NCBI GenBank assembly: GCA_049323615.1
Contig: JBMOPD010000019.1
Span: 16,546-80,545, forward strand
DNA length: 64,000 nt
Source: JBMOPD01 sp049323615
Lineage (GTDB): Bacteria > Bacillota > Desulfotomaculia > Desulfotomaculales > Desulfocucumaceae
Direction: 5' to 3'
The translations under genes and the position numbers were made by a program. The notes beneath the pieces were generated by a model. It did not search any database. It saw nothing but the letters and a program-made list of their open reading frames with translations, and had not been told where the DNA came from. How positions within the stretch are numbered: the stretch's first letter is position 1; every line of letters begins with the position of its first letter. Positions 63,955 through 64,000 of this stretch are shown here, in pieces.

Positions 63955-64000
63955 ACCGTTAAAGAAAGTATATGTCGATTTAAAGTACTAAAGTAACCTT

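Larger units (their letters stand above)
63277..64000. other. GC-rich, hairpin-filled tail without a convincing gene
   Basis: Open frames exist on both strands but read as low-complexity Arg/Pro/Gly and have no ribosome sites. The stretch holds the thiolase terminator, a set of strong stems from 63449 to 63737, and the GAATTC/GC-hairpin element at 63900-63954. Confidence 0.6.

Overview
The window looks like the chromosome of a Gram-positive, spore-forming, sulfate-reducing clostridium of the Desulfotomaculum/Pelotomaculum type. The evidence is a complete dissimilatory sulfate-activation and APS-reduction locus (sat-aprBA-qmoAB) in which hdrC and hdrB stand where Gram-negative sulfate reducers have qmoC, together with a SpoVB-like flippase, a DacF-like carboxypeptidase, YlbF, DUF2512 and DUF2680 proteins, [FeFe]-hydrogenase maturases and GC-rich coding sequence with frequent GTG/TTG starts. 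This assignment is an inference; no rRNA is present.

Layout, left to right. 1-0.55 kb: start of mraZ (reading out of the window) with its repeated operator. 0.5-5.9 kb: PHP phosphatase, MetE-like protein, a GH57-GT4 alpha-glucan fusion enzyme and a DUF4912 protein. 6-10.3 kb: Fur regulator, D-Ala-D-Ala carboxypeptidase and feoAB. 10.3-13.4 kb: a 46-residue ORF, a GH18 remnant, an MFS transporter and a deacetylase-YkoP fusion whose interdomain linker is a dispersed repeat. 13.4-17.9 kb: hydG, hydE, hydF and the TM1266-type regulator. 18-21.8 kb: acyl-CoA ligase and an IS1634-like insertion sequence. 21.8-27.5 kb: small membrane protein, TauE/SafE permease, CBS protein, two-component system and small conserved proteins. 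27.5-37 kb: hdrB, hdrC, qmoB, qmoA, aprA, aprB and sat, all on the minus strand. 37.3-42 kb: a second, divergent set comprising an AprA-like protein, an AprB-like protein and a large HdrA-like protein that merges QmoA- and QmoB-type modules with an MvhD domain. 42.5-47.1 kb: small metal/redox proteins, tRNA-Leu(TAA) and a 1.84-kb element bounded by a perfect 61-bp copy of the tRNA 3' half. 47-51.7 kb: secreted and membrane proteins, a Fur-boxed FTR1 iron permease and a GDT1/UPF0016 transporter behind a yybP-ykoY-type riboswitch. 51.7-59.2 kb: flippase and a tight operon of ECF sigma factor, membrane beta-propeller protein, large membrane protein and ABC exporter. 59.3-63.3 kb: alpha-glucan phosphorylase and thiolase. 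63.4-64 kb: a GC-rich hairpin-filled region without a convincing gene.

How the genes work together. Sat makes APS, AprAB reduces it to sulfite, and QmoAB with HdrCB should link AprAB to the quinone/thiol electron pool. The convergent TauE-CBS-kinase-regulator cluster next door may handle transport or sensing of a sulfur oxyanion. The paralogous aprA-aprB-hdrA set just upstream of sat is the best candidate for something not well described: it keeps the presumed APS-site residues and both ferredoxin clusters, but has the reverse gene order, a truncated AprB and a one-protein electron partner. Iron and manganese handling (feoAB, FTR1, GDT1, Fur, riboswitch) and storage-glucan metabolism (GH57-GT4, phosphorylase) are the other themes. 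Several small repeat families are scattered through the window, and one copy is translated in frame.
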